Assembly (NCBI GenBank): GCA_032871835.1
Contig: CM065297.1
Coordinates: 37,759,098-37,823,097 of the forward strand
DNA length: 64,000 nt
Origin: Dipteronia dyeriana
Lineage: Eukaryota > Streptophyta > Magnoliopsida > Sapindales > Sapindaceae
Direction of reading: 5' to 3'
Shown: positions 11,578 through 22,268 of the stretch, piece by piece
Layout of the letters: the number at the start of each line of letters is the position of its first letter
Numbering within the stretch: the first letter of the stretch is position 1
The notes under the pieces: model-generated
Told to the model about the DNA's origin: nothing
What the model saw: only the letters and a program-made list of their open reading frames with translations
Databases searched by the model: none
Position numbers and translations under genes: made by a program

Positions 11578-12884
11578 TTGTACCCTTGATTAATTGTTGT
11601 ATGTGTTCGTGAATCTTTTTCTTTTATTCTATATGTGCATGTTTTAGAAAGAGATGGCACTCAGGTATTCACATATATATTTACATTGGAATGTATGGAT
11701 ATATATATGTTTTATATGTGGATTGTTATTGCTCAATTTTAGTCCTAGAATTTCAATGTAATTTTGTTTTGGGATTGTAACAAGAAGGGTGGTCTATTAT
11801 CGTCATAATTTCCTTCTTGGTAGTTGATAAGTTTTTTTATTTTGTTGTTGTAATAAAAACTGCAGTATTTTGTTATTTAAATTCTTCTATAATACATTCA
11901 AGTTTCGAAGACTCGAAGGTTTGAAGAATTAGGAGTAATCGGAACAAGTTTGGGACCGTGCAAGCCGTAACGAAGAACGTGCATGCGAAGAGCGCACAAC
12001 CACGTTTGTTGTGGCATGGGCTGCGCACGGCAGCCCTTTATGGGCTTCTGACATGCGCACGCCCATTGGTAATGGCAAGGGGTGCGCACACCCATGAGAG
12101 GTAGCCGAGGGAGTCCGAACGACGAAGGTCGAATGAAGACTTGTTCGCCAAGAAAGAAGTTCTTGTATTCCAAGATTTATGTAATTTACTTGTTTTTCTA
12201 GGATGGACCAAAATTGTAGCTATTTATATTTTTGTAAATATTGCAATGTTTGTCATTGTTTGATAACATGTCATATAGAATAGGATTGCCACTCATATAT
12301 CTCTTTTGGTATGAACATGCATTGAATGGATTAAGTATCTAAATTGGCATCTAGATAACTTGGTAAATCATTCTTTGGAATTTGATCATACGCCTTAAAA
12401 AATTGAGTGGGAGAAGGTGTTTTGGAACACCTACGGCCTCCAAGTTTAGTTGAGCTTTATGTTTTTTTGAATAACCTCCCAAGAGGTATTCATGAATGGA
12501 ATTTAGCAAGATACTTCCTTACAAGGATAGACTAGACAATTTGCCCAAACAATATCTACTCCCAAAGGAGGGATATTCGTGAGGGATTATATTGAAGGTC
12601 GATAACTTGGTAACACACTCAATGTGAGTTTATTAATATCCTCCCAAGAGTTCTTGTTAATAAAATCACAAGGCTAAAATTGAAAACGTTGGTTGTTATG
12701 TTAACAATTTTGTGGGAACTAGTCCAACTAGTAAATGGTGCGTACTCCCAAAGGAGGCGTGACATTTATGGGTGTTGGATCACCGTTGAATTTTTACGAT
12801 TGAATTATTTCATTTAATTCAAGATAAATATTCAAAAGTGCTTTATCATGATTATTTACTTATATAATTTTTGTTATTAAACAG
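11578..12884 (+). other. X2 5' leader
   Basis: Leader homologous, in inverse orientation, to 5641-7032. It has a GC-rich block (about 11940-12130) with the hairpin at 12018-12036. Small inverted repeats of the form CTCCCAAAGGAG or CTCCCAAGAG occur at 12474, 12559, 12640 and 12745. No coding frame is conserved among copies. Confidence 0.75.
12018..12036 (+). other. GC-rich hairpin in X2 leader
   Basis: GGGCTGC-GCACG-GCAGCCC, a perfect 7-bp stem with a 5-nt loop. It is the same hairpin as X1 6492-6510 seen on the element's sense strand. The stem-loop contains the self-complementary hexamer TGCGCA. Confidence 0.6.
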
Positions 12885-13350
12885 AAATCAAGACCCCATC
12901 CCTAATCAATATCCTAAAAGATAATACTTTAACTGATGATAATTATGTCACATGGAAAATTAATATTGGGTTGTTGTTACAAATTGAAAAGTATAAGTTC
13001 ATTCTGTATATTCCTTAACCACCAAAACTAATGAATCTACTCATAAGCAAAGAGATGAGTATCAGTAGTGGAAGTCTTTAGATAAGATGGCTAAAAGTAC
13101 ATTACATTATGGCCATCATTTCCAACGTGTTGCAACAGCAACATGAAGGAATGGAGAATGCTACCGATATTATGATGTCTATAGACAGGGATTCATCTAG
13201 TTGGTAAAATTGCTATTGTTAAGACCTGTCTGAAGGTCAAGTAATAACAGAGGAAAAAGCAACTTCGGCCTTCTTAGAAGGAGACCATGAAAGTAGCCAA
13301 GATCAAAGGGAAGTGTTTCCTTTGTGGTTAAAAGGGTTAAAGGAATAGAC
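12885..13350 (+). pseudogene. X2 gag remnant
   Basis: Heavily decayed gag. The reading can be followed in pieces: a NIL.D..LTDDN opening near 12900-12950, a MENATDIMMS-like segment near 13150, a jump to a GKIAIVKT block near 13210 (an internal deletion compared with X3), and KGKCFLCG near 13310, the first half of a zinc knuckle. After about six further codons the sequence passes into the second half of the protease region. Many stops. Confidence 0.7.
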
Positions 13351-13830
13351 TGAAAAAGAATGAATTCAACTTACATTTTGGCAATGGAGCGTTGGTGTCT
13401 ACTAGTGTAGTGGGAGATATTAGAATCAATTTTGATTATTAGTAGGCAATTTAGATTTAATTAATTTCTATTATGTACCTCAATTCAAGAGAAATTTAAT
13501 TTCAGTTTCTTATTTAAATAAATTTGGTTATTCGGTTACTTTTAATAAAGCATTTATTATAAGTAAGAATGCCAAAATTATTTGTAAAAGGTACATTGAA
13601 AAAAGGTTTATTCTATTTGCATATAAATATCTCTCACTTGTTAGACACGAAATCAACGGAACCTAATCATAAAAGAGTAAAATTATCAAAAGATGAAACC
13701 TACCTGTGGCATTTGCGTCAAAGTCATATTAACCTTAATAATATTAAAAGATTGGTATGTGACGGACCTCTAAGTGACTTAAAGGTTGATGATCTACCAA
13801 CTTATGAAATCTTGTTTGGAAGGTAAAATG
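13351..13830 (+). pseudogene. X2 protease remnant and GAG-pre-integrase
   Basis: Contains NEFNLHFGNGALVSTS and GDIRINFD, then stops, then an open stretch at 13569-13826: FVKGTLKKGLFYL, RVKLSKDETYLWHLRQSHI and SDLKVDDLPTYE. The H..H of the pre-integrase zinc site is visible as WHLRQSHI. The protease catalytic Asp-Ser-Gly block is missing, as in X1 and X3. Confidence 0.8.
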
Positions 13831-14720
13831 ACCAAAAGGTCGTTTACGACCAAAGGCGCAAGAGCCATTGAATGTTTAGGATTGATACACACTAATGTGT
13901 GTGGACAAATGAGCATTCAAGCTAGAGGTGGATATGAGTACTTCATCACTTTCGATGATCACTCATGATTTGGCTATATGTATCTCATGAGACATAAGTC
14001 GGATGCTTTTGATATGTTCAAAGCATTTAAAGTTGAAGTAGAAAATCAGCTTGAGAAACGTAAAAAAATCTTGAGGTCTGATCGTGGTGGAGAATATCTA
14101 TCTGATGAGTTTCAGCAATATCTTATTGATAATGAAATAATTTCTCAATTTTTTGCACTAGGCACACCTCAACAAAATGGGGTGGCAGAAAGGAGAAATA
14201 GAACTCTTTTGGATATGGTTAGGTCTATGTTGAGTTATTCAACGCTCCCTAGTTATTTTGGGGATATGCTTTACAAAATGCCATGTATATTCTAAACAAT
14301 GTACCATTTAAGTCGGTTCCTAAAACACCGCCTGAGTTATGGACTGGGCGAAAGCCTAGTTTACAACACTTACGGATATTTGGATGTCCTGTGCATGTGT
14401 CAAAAGGAAAGACAAATAAGATGGAGTCCCGTTTAGAAACATGCATATTTATAGGGTATCCAAAAGGAACAGAAGGATATTATTTTTATAGTCCTTCAGA
14501 TCTTAAAGTAATTGTTTCGACAAATGCCAAATTTCTAGAAGAGGACTATATGAATAATTGTGTGCCTAAAAGTATAATTGTCCTAAATAAGCTTTTAGGA
14601 GATACAATTCCACAAGAGGTTTCGCAACAAAGCCTAATTGTAAATTTCGTACCAACACAAGATCAACAATCTACCACACCTCGTCGTAGTAGAAGGGTTG
14701 TTAGACAACCCAAGAGATAG
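13786..14720 (+). pseudogene. X2 integrase (copia), frameshifted
   Basis: Integrase in three frames. KMTKRSFTTKGARA leads to GGYEYFITFDDHS (first aspartate), followed by a stop. The 13978-14295 frame has ILRSDRGGEYLS (second aspartate) and QQNGVAERRNRTLLDMVRSML (glutamate). After a frameshift near 14283, NVPFKSVPKTPPELWTGRKP, LRIFGCPVHVSKGK, CIFIGYPKGTEGYYFYS and a basic tail ending RVVRQPKR follow. It is the best-preserved integrase of family X and keeps the segment that X1 has lost. Confidence 0.9.
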
Positions 14721-14829
14721 ATCTGTCTAGGAGAATCTGTAGAGAATCTTCCAGATGACGATGATCCCTATACGTACAAGGAAACAGTGGAAGATGTTGA
14801 TTGTTGCCATTGGCAATAGGCAATGTAAT
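14721..14829 (+). pseudogene. X2 RT start, truncated at junction with Y1
   Basis: After the integrase tail come GESVENLPDDDDPYTYKETV and EDVDCCHWQ. These correspond to the linker and the first residues of the RT domain; X1 and X3 have MEDVDC-HW/RQW at the same point. Beyond about 14829 the sequence belongs to Y1 on the opposite strand. X2 therefore lacks RT, RNase H and an adjacent 3' LTR. Confidence 0.8.
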
Positions 14830-15340
14830 CCGTAAGTCCATAAATGGACCTTTGCAGCTTGCAAACCTTTTGCTCTTGATCTGGAGACACTAATCCCTCT
14901 GGTTGTATCATATAGATGCTCTCATCAAGATTGCCATTAAAGAATGTAGTCATGACGTCCATTTGCCAAATTTCATATTCGAAATAGGCAGCAATGGATA
15001 AGAGAATCCTAATAGACTTAAACATGGCTACTGGCGAGAATGTCTCTTCATAATCGACCCCCTCTTTCTGGGTATAACCCTTGGCCACTATCCTTGCCTT
15101 AAAGGTCTCTACCTTTCCATCTACTCCTCTCTTTCTCTTGTAGATCCACTTACACTCTATAGGTTTTACCTCATCTGGTAAGTCTACAAGATCCCAGACT
15201 GAGTTAGACTACATGGACTCCATCTCGAGATTCATGGCTTTAAGTCATTTGTCTTTATCAGGATCTTCCATTGCATTCTTAAATGTCAATGGATCATCCA
15301 TACTATTAGTAGAGACAACACCTTGTCCCTCACCTATAGT
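14830..15340 (-). pseudogene. Y1 reverse transcriptase, 3'-truncated
   Basis: Minus-strand copia RT of another family. Reading downward: ECKWIYKRKRG and KVETFKAR, then VAKGYTQKEGVDYEETFSPVAM (15088), FFNGNLDESIYMIQPEGL, and KLQRSIYGL, where the element is cut. The YVDD catalytic block, the RNase H and the 3' LTR are missing. It abuts X2, which is cut in the same gene, in tail-to-tail orientation. Confidence 0.88.
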
Positions 15341-15479
15341 AAATAACGTTCAGGTTATCTCACAACCCTCTCACTACGTCTAGGTGGTAGTGTATTCTGA
15401 TCAGGAACCATCTGACTCTCAAATGTTTATAGATAAACAACACTTGTTGATGAAGCACTAGTCTCACCAGGCTCCAACT

Positions 15480-16165
15480 CATTTAATACAATCTTGGAAT
15501 GAGGTTTATGGTCACTAATGTAATTGTCCTCAAGAAACGTTGCATTTGTCTATACAAACACTTTGTTATCTTTGGGACTATAGAAGTGTCCACCTCTTGT
15601 CTCCTTGGAGTATCCTACAAACAGGCAGACAACAGACTTGGAGTCTAGCTTTCCAGTTCTATTCTTCAGCACGTGTGTTGGACACCCTTATATGCGAAAA
15701 TGTAGCAAACTAGCTTTACGACTATTCCATAACTCTAAGGAAGTCTTAAGAATAGATTTGGATGGCACTACATTCAAAATGTATACCACTGTTTGTAACG
15801 CATATCCCCAGAAGGAATTTGGTAATGATGAGAAACTAATCATAGATCTCACCATTTCCATTTGGGTTTTATTTCTCCTATCCACTACACAATTTTTCTG
15901 AGGTGTACTGAGAGCTGTGTAAGTTGGGAAACTATTCCATGATTGACCATGAAGTCTTTAAACTCTTGGTCAAGGTACTCACCTCCACGATCCGATCGTA
16001 GTAACTTGATAGTCCTACCTAATTGATTCTCAACTTCAGCTCGGAATTCTTTGAACTTTTCAAATGTTTCCGACTTTCGTTGCATCAGGTAGATGTATCC
16101 GTATCTTGATTAGTTATTTATAAAGGTGACATAATACTCATAACCCCTCCCCCCCAGCTTTAACA
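15480..16165 (-). pseudogene. Y1 integrase (copia), catalytic residues altered
   Basis: Minus-strand integrase. The first catalytic position, normally an acidic pair before SR.GY.YLM, reads INN (about 16100-16115), so the first aspartate is lost. LLRSDRGGEYLDQEF keeps the second aspartate (about 16000). The usual QNGV.ERRN block reads KNCVVDRRN (about 15885), so the glutamate is replaced by aspartate, and a frameshift lies at this point. [12 protein letters not shown] and [10 protein letters not shown] follow (15688-15885). Confidence 0.82.
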
Positions 16166-16860
16166 TTAATCGGTGTAGACGTCTGTATGTATAAGCTCTA
16201 GCGGTTCTTTAGCTCTAAGCCCTTTTCTAGTAAAAGGTCTCTTAGTGATCTTACCTTCCAGACAAGATTCGCAGACAGGTAAGGTGTCAACCTTTAACTC
16301 ACTTAAAGGTCCGCTTTTTACTAATCCGTCTATCCGGTCAAGGTTGATATAACCAAGCCTTAGATGACAGGGATACGTGTCATTATCTAGAGAAATCTTA
16401 TGTCGTTTAGTTTTTGGTTTTTCAACCTTAAACATTTCGATGTAGAGCAGTATAGTATGTATTAACGATCTTAACACATACAAATTGTTTTCATTAATTC
16501 CTGAACAAATATTTAGACCATTCTTTCCAAAAATAAAAGACTTATTATTAAAAGAAACAGAATATTTTTGTTCTAACAACTTAGAAACGGAAATCAAATT
16601 CCGTGTAAATCCAGGAATATAAAATACATTGTGTAACAATATATAATAATTACAAAAATATAATCTAATTACGCCCACTGCTCATGCCGACATGACATCC
16701 CCTGACCCCACACATACTGAGAAGGCTCCCTCATCTAGCTGTGTGTAAGAATCAATCCATTACAAAGAAGAACAAACATGGTTAGTGACCCTTGAATCAA
16801 CTATCCAGGGTAAAGAATCATCTTCCACTAAACACGACTCAAGAACAAGTAAATCATATT
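16166..16860 (-). pseudogene. Y1 protease and GAG-pre-integrase
   Basis: The catalytic block of the protease reads WIVDSRVTNHVCSSL (about 16760-16800): the aspartate and serine are present but the glycine of D-S-G is arginine. After a short gap, GVIRLYFCN, YIPGFTRNLISVSKLL and the pre-integrase segment with YPCHLRLGYINLDRI, LPVCESCLEGKITKRPFTRKG complete the module. CESC keeps the cysteine pair of the zinc site. A frameshift separates the two parts near 16680-16760. Confidence 0.85.
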
Positions 16861-17618
16861 TACCTTTCTTGGACATCTTCTTGTTTTTGGGCTTTCTTGG
16901 GTTTGGACTCACCCTTCGCTTTCCCAGTAGACCTCTTCCTCTTTTTATTATTAGAGGAAGATGGGTCAGCAACATTTGCCTCACTGATTTTTCCCTTGTT
17001 GTCCTTAATCAAGGACTCAAAGGCAATGAGCTCATTGAGCAACTGTGTGAGACTGAACCATAACTTGTTCATCTTGTAGTTACTCTTAAACTGATCGAAA
17101 CTCTTTAGAAGAGTTTCCAGTATAATGCTCACTTGACTGGGTTCGTCAGTGGCCTCGTCATTTACTTCTGCCTTTTTGAAGTAGTACATAATGCTCAGGA
17201 AATGTTCCCGAACTGACGTACATTCCTTCATACGAGCGAGCATAGCGGAATGAACAACTTCATGTCGCTTTTGCTCAGAGGGCTATCTGATTATAGCTTG
17301 CAATGACTCTATGATTTTGAATGTTGTAGTCATTGCTTCATGCTTTATGACAAGCACGTCTATCATAGATGCCAATATATATGTTCGGGCCTTCTCATCA
17401 GATGAGACCCATTGCTGGTATGCCTCACAAACAGTTCGTGTGGCATTGACAGTAGGCACTGGAGGACATTCCTCCGTAAGCACAAACTTGAGGTCTTTGG
17501 TGACCAAAATTGCATTAATACTAAGTTTCCACTTAGTGTAGTTATCACTAGTTAATTTGTCGTTTGCGAGAATTTTAAGTAATACAGAAGACATTGCTGA
17601 AATAAATAAAACATTCAT
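16860..17618 (-). pseudogene. Y1 gag (copia)
   Basis: Two frames, 17618-17283 and 17243-16860, separated by a stop or frameshift. The N-terminal part has SVLLKILANDKLTSDNYTKW, FVLTEECPPVP and ARTYILASMIDVLVIKHEAM, a typical copia capsid opening. The second part has SIMYYFKKAEVNDEATDEPSQVS and a lysine-rich tail (NNKKRKRSTGKAKGESKPKK). It continues to a KKGKYDLLVLESCLVEDDS stretch before the protease. The start is probably the methionine near 17590, just before SVLLKILA. Confidence 0.85.
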
Positions 17619-19124
17619 TCAGTCATTTATTTAAATCAAGTGCACGTGATTTGGTATAAATTTAAACATGATGCATGAACATGTTTAACGAACTAAAACT
17701 ACCGTAAAAATAGTTACTAAACCACGACAATCCCACATACCATAAAAACGTGCCGCCTTAGGGTCGGACAAATCTTTGCATGTTGGATCGAGACATTCTC
17801 AATCAAATGATATTATAGAATAACTCTTACTCCATATAATTTAACCATCGTTTATTCAGTCAGGTTTTTAATTAACAAACTTAATCAAAACCTTCGTGAG
17901 TGTAACCTACCATTTTAGATATCACGAGCTTAACTCGAGAATTGCCGCCTTAAGGTCGGTCAATCCCGAAATAATCTCAGAAATCTTATCCGTTAGGAAC
18001 TCAACCTTGGTATTGACCTTTGTGGAAACCCTCCTTAGGGAGGACGAAAGCAAAGCCGTCACGAGGCCCCACTCGGATCTCACGGTGTTGAACTAATGTT
18101 GGAGATCGTGGGATATATATGTCATATATCCCTCTCCCACTTACTATTTTAAAACTAGGGTTTTCTATTATCCGTTAATGCACCTAGACTCTACAGGATC
18201 AAACGGCTAACTTTAATCAAGTTATCTAGTGCATTAATTAATTCATTATTAGAAACAAGTTCTATTTAACTGATAAATTATTAATGATTTTTAACAATTA
18301 AAAATCTAATCTATTAGTGAATAATCTAAGTATTTGTAAACTATTTACTAAGCTCAAATTATTATGAAAGTGTTTACCAAGTTTTAACTATTAAAACTCT
18401 AACACAATATTCGGTTCATTTATAATTAGGCAATTAATCAAATTAATCATAATTACTATAAATGACTCTATTAATCTAACTTATTGAACTTTTTTAATAA
18501 CTAGATTAATATTAATGAGAACTATCAAGTTTTTTAACAATTAAAAACTAATCTCATTTTCATAGCCAAATTATGTATTTACCCATTTTAATCATATTAA
18601 AAAAAATACTTAAAATATTAGGCTATGATACATGTATGACATATCAAAAATATTTGTGTAGGCACATCTAATCTAAATGACATACGTATGCATGACAATG
18701 CTTTTATCATCACATAATATAAAGCATATATGAATTGATCGAGTACTGTGGATTATTTAACCTAAAAAAAATTAGAATCTAAAATTACGAAAATACCCCC
18801 AAGGCATTCCTTGATCTTCTTGTAATTTTCGAGTCTTCCAGTCTCTTCAGGTCACTCCGATTCATCTCATGAATCCTTCTTCGCGATTTTTCCAGGTCTT
18901 CAATATAGGTTACAATTTTTTTTCAATACAATTACATTAAAAAAAAATTATACAACCCATAAACCTTAAATCCACGGTACTATAAAATTAACGATCAATC
19001 ATGTTTTTGTAAATTAAAAAAATTAACATACATACAAAAATATCATACAGTCAATTTAAATTGTGCCTACACAATCATACATACAAGAGCATCGATAACA
19101 ATTTCATGTTCTGAAAATAAAACC
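17619..19124 (-). other. Y1 5' leader
   Basis: AT-rich 1.5-kb leader without a convincing reading frame. Three related short inverted repeats lie at its gag-proximal end: TGCCGCCTTAGGGTCGG near 17750, TGCCGCCTTAAGGTCGG near 17943 and CCTCCTTAGGGAGG near 18030. They recall the inverted-repeat series of the X leader. The rest (18100-19124) is A/T-rich with no feature I can name. Confidence 0.7.
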
Positions 19125-19139
19125 GGCTCTGATACCAAT
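19125..19139 (-). other. Y1 primer-binding site
   Basis: On the minus strand ATTGGTATCAGAGCC follows the LTR end directly. It is a clean match to the initiator Met tRNA 3' end and proves the orientation of Y1. Confidence 0.95.
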
Positions 19140-21135
19140 TGTTGGAACCCCGTTCGCCGGTCACGCAGCAAAACTAGGTTTTAATTTTTTTTTTACATAA
19201 CGTAATCTGTATCTGGGACCAGTGAACTTGGGATCGTATTTATTTTCGGAACAAATACATGTACTAATTATTACACGATAAAATATATATGTAAATATAG
19301 GAAATTGTAATCATTAATAAAAAAGAAGATTAAAATAACCATACCAACGTTTGGAGGCTCATTCACTTCTTGTAATGCTCCTGATCTGTACCACCGATCT
19401 TCCTTACTATATCCCGGAACTGATAACTAGGTGTGGGCGCATCACTGACTCAGAAACTTATGATGGAGGGTGTAGAGAAAAACGAATGAAGTAACTATTT
19501 CTTCTTAAAAAAAACTACCTAGAACACTTCTAGAGTTAAAGAAATTAATAACAGTTGTTTCTTTTTTTTTTTTAGTGCAACGACTTGCACACATTAAAAA
19601 CAAAAGTTTATTATTTTTTAATGCATTTGACAAAAAAACCAAAAACCACTTTCTCATACTGTCTTTTGTCAATGTATATATATATATATATATAAGAGCT
19701 GTGTATGAACGCACGACCTTTTTTTTAAAAAAAATATATATATCATATATATAATTTTTAATTTTAAAAAAAAAAACTGATCAAATCTCATTTGATTTTT
19801 AAAAATTTTCAAATAAAAAATATCTCATATCTTTTATTTGATTTTATTTTAATTCAAACTATTTAAATTCAAAAATTAAAAATTTAATTTAATAAAATAA
19901 AATAATCATATTATCATTTTTTATTCAAAAACAAATATCAACATGTACCCTCCATTTAGTGATTAATAACATAATTAAATAATCTCATTATTTAAGTTAT
20001 TCAATCACCATTATCCATTAATTAAATAATCTCATTATTCAATTAATTCCCGAATAAATACGTGTCACTTTCGTAACACAATTAATTGGACAATCCAATT
20101 AATTAACCGTGACCCTTGTTATCTAAATCGATCGGGCTAGCAAGGGGACCTAATGGACCCACAGTATTTTAAGCTCCAATAATCCACAGAATCATTAATT
20201 AAACTCTTTAATTAATATTCTTTGATTATTAACTCTGGTGTTATTTCACTAAAAACCCGAAGCTGCACTCTCTCAACTGTAGACGTTTTTACACAGACCG
20301 ATACAATTCGGTGTCCATCGATATAGCTATTACATATGGTGCGATCCTCCACAGTAGTTCATAATTATAGCTAGGTCATAATGTCCGTTATACCCCTCTA
20401 ATTATATATATCCTTTAAGTACCATTGATTCTCTTATGGACAATAAATCATATTTCCTCACGGAATTCGGAGAGTGCTCATATTGTCCAAGCCCCGAATC
20501 AACCCTTAAGGGAACTACCATCTACTTCTCACAAGAAGTAGTGGATTCCACTATTGTGTACAAACCTTCCCAGCCAGAAGCCAAACCGCAGTCCCAACAT
20601 ACGGAGTATATTGATCAGGAAATGCATCTGACCTCACCTATGGTATATCAAAGATCACGATCTAACCTGAAGGAGTCGATAAGATACTCAGGATTCAGAT
20701 CACCCATATATATCCATCATTAGTTGATATATATGAATCTCATCAGTAAACGAATCTTGGTGTGAGATTCATATAGATCGTAGCCAGTCCTATATGATCA
20801 CATCATACAAGGTGTCTCCATTCCCATATCTCAGATGAATGATTCAGGATAGAATCATTGTACATTACAGAATGTATTGCAGCTATAGATTAACAACAAA
20901 TAAAGTACCTAGCTTTATTTGCTATCTATGGAATTTTTAGATTGCACGTCTCTTACTATATCCATCCGTATATGACACTCATATACACAGTTCAAGATTA
21001 CATCAAGCAATCCAGGATGTTAATATGTACACAAGTTTATAAAATAAATAACATAACATAATGAATTGAACCTTTCTTTTTATTTACTTCATAAATCCAT
21101 TTACAAGTTACATGTTTAGGGTATAAAACCCAACA
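19140..21135 (-). repeat. Y1 5' LTR, complete
   Basis: 1996 bp, read on the plus strand from TGTTGGAACCCC to ..AACCCAACA, so the element's LTR starts TGTTGGG and ends ..CCAACA. It is homologous in inverse orientation to 38268-39589. A (TA)10 run lies at 19675-19694, followed by an A/T-rich tract. The 95-codon frame at 20436-20723 lies wholly within it and is not a gene. Confidence 0.92.
19675..19694. repeat. (TA)10 microsatellite
   Basis: Uninterrupted TA repeat inside the Y1 LTR, followed within 60 bp by T- and A-runs. Confidence 0.9.
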
Positions 21136-21836
21136 GTAAATCCTTCTTAGGAGAGGATTAGGTCTCAAAAACTAAATACATTAGGTGTCTTGGTGTGTAA
21201 AAGAAATCCTCTTTTTAAGAGGATTGAATCCAAATTTTTATAGGAGTCTTAATGAAGTAGAAATCCTCTTTCTAGGAGGATTTTCGGCCACCTATATATA
21301 CTCCTATATATAATTTCGACCAAGACTTAAATTTTGGTGTGAGAAGTTGTTTTTTATTTTTATTTTTTTTTGTTATAAAAAATACTTCGTCCAAATCGTT
21401 GTGTGAAGAATTCGGCCAAGCATAGAGAAAAGAGGGAACGTTTTTGTTTTTGATAGTACACTAGTATCCTTTGTATTAAAAGGGTTTTGTGTACAACATC
21501 AAATCAAGGTTCACACGATTTTCAATCAAATTGATTGATAATTCACAAGTGACCAAACGTTCTTAGTTTTTCTCTTGGTGGATTATTGTGACTAAAAAAG
21601 AAGAAGATTTTGTTTGTTTTCATCCCAGGTATAAAATTTAAAGAAAGGGAGCCCACACTCCTAGGTGATTCACATTCGTGATTGGATTGGAAGATCTTAC
21701 GGATTCAATTAGTAGCTACTTTAATCATCACGAGAAAAAGGAATGATACTTTTAATAAGGTTCTTTCTTTTAAAGGGATTTTTTGTAAATATATCAAACC
21801 CTAATCTCACGCTTCTGTTGTGCGATTTTCCCTACA
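21136..21836 (+). repeat. X LTR fragment (3' part)
   Basis: Plus-strand X LTR starting inside the subrepeat zone (GTAAATCCTTCTTAGG) and ending ..TTTTCCCTACA. It lies directly behind the Y1 LTR with no PBS after it. Because it has the same orientation and starts at nearly the same LTR position as the X2 5' LTR fragment, it may be what remains of the X2 3' LTR, with Y1 inserted and deletions on both sides. Confidence 0.85.
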
Positions 21837-22182
21837 AGCACAATTCTAAGGAGTTAGAACTTCATTAAATGACAAAGGCTTTCTTTACCTTTATAATAAG
21901 AATCAAGGTCCTATGCATGTATAAATAGACCCTAAAAATATCCATATAGGGGTGAACGCAATTTAAATAGAGGAAGAGGGGGAGAGATTGAGTGTGTAAT
22001 CTTCTTTTAACATAGTGAATTTTTTATGGTCTTTGTTGGCAACGTGGACGTTTCCGCACATTGCGGTTTTACAACGTTAAACTCTTTGTCTTATTTATTT
22101 TCTGTTCACTTCTAGTTTACAACTAGTTGTTATTCAACATTAATTATGTGACGGGAGATTAATCCAAATATCACCGTAAACA
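21837..22182 (+). repeat. Gypsy A 5' LTR (3' part)
   Basis: The final 346 bp of a gypsy LTR, ending ..CGTAAACA before a TGGCGCC PBS. It has the same layout as the B LTRs: a TATAAATAGAC box, a purine-rich leader with GAGAG, then a GTTTTACAACGTTAAAC-like block parallel to B's GTTTTACCACGTAAAAC. The upstream part is replaced by the X LTR fragment. Confidence 0.82.
21920..21927 (+). promoter_or_regulatory. Gypsy A TATA box
   Basis: TATAAATA followed by GACC, in the same context as in both B LTRs (40222 and 50634), about 265 bp before the LTR end. Confidence 0.65.
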
Positions 22183-22184
22183 AC

Positions 22185-22202
22185 TGGCGCCATAAGGAGG
22201 GG
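22185..22202 (+). other. Gypsy A primer-binding site
   Basis: TGGCGCC two bases after the LTR end. This start is shared by many plant gypsy elements and fits the Asp tRNA 3' end over the first seven bases. The following bases match poorly. Confidence 0.75.
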
Positions 22203-22268
22203 GTGAACCTTCAGTAGTATTTGGTTTACTGAAATAATTTTGGAAACAGATTAGTTAAAGGCGATACT

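Noticed and set aside
20436..20723. 95-codon frame
   Set aside because: Lies completely inside the Y1 LTR; the homologous part of the Y2 LTR (38600-38950) does not keep it open.
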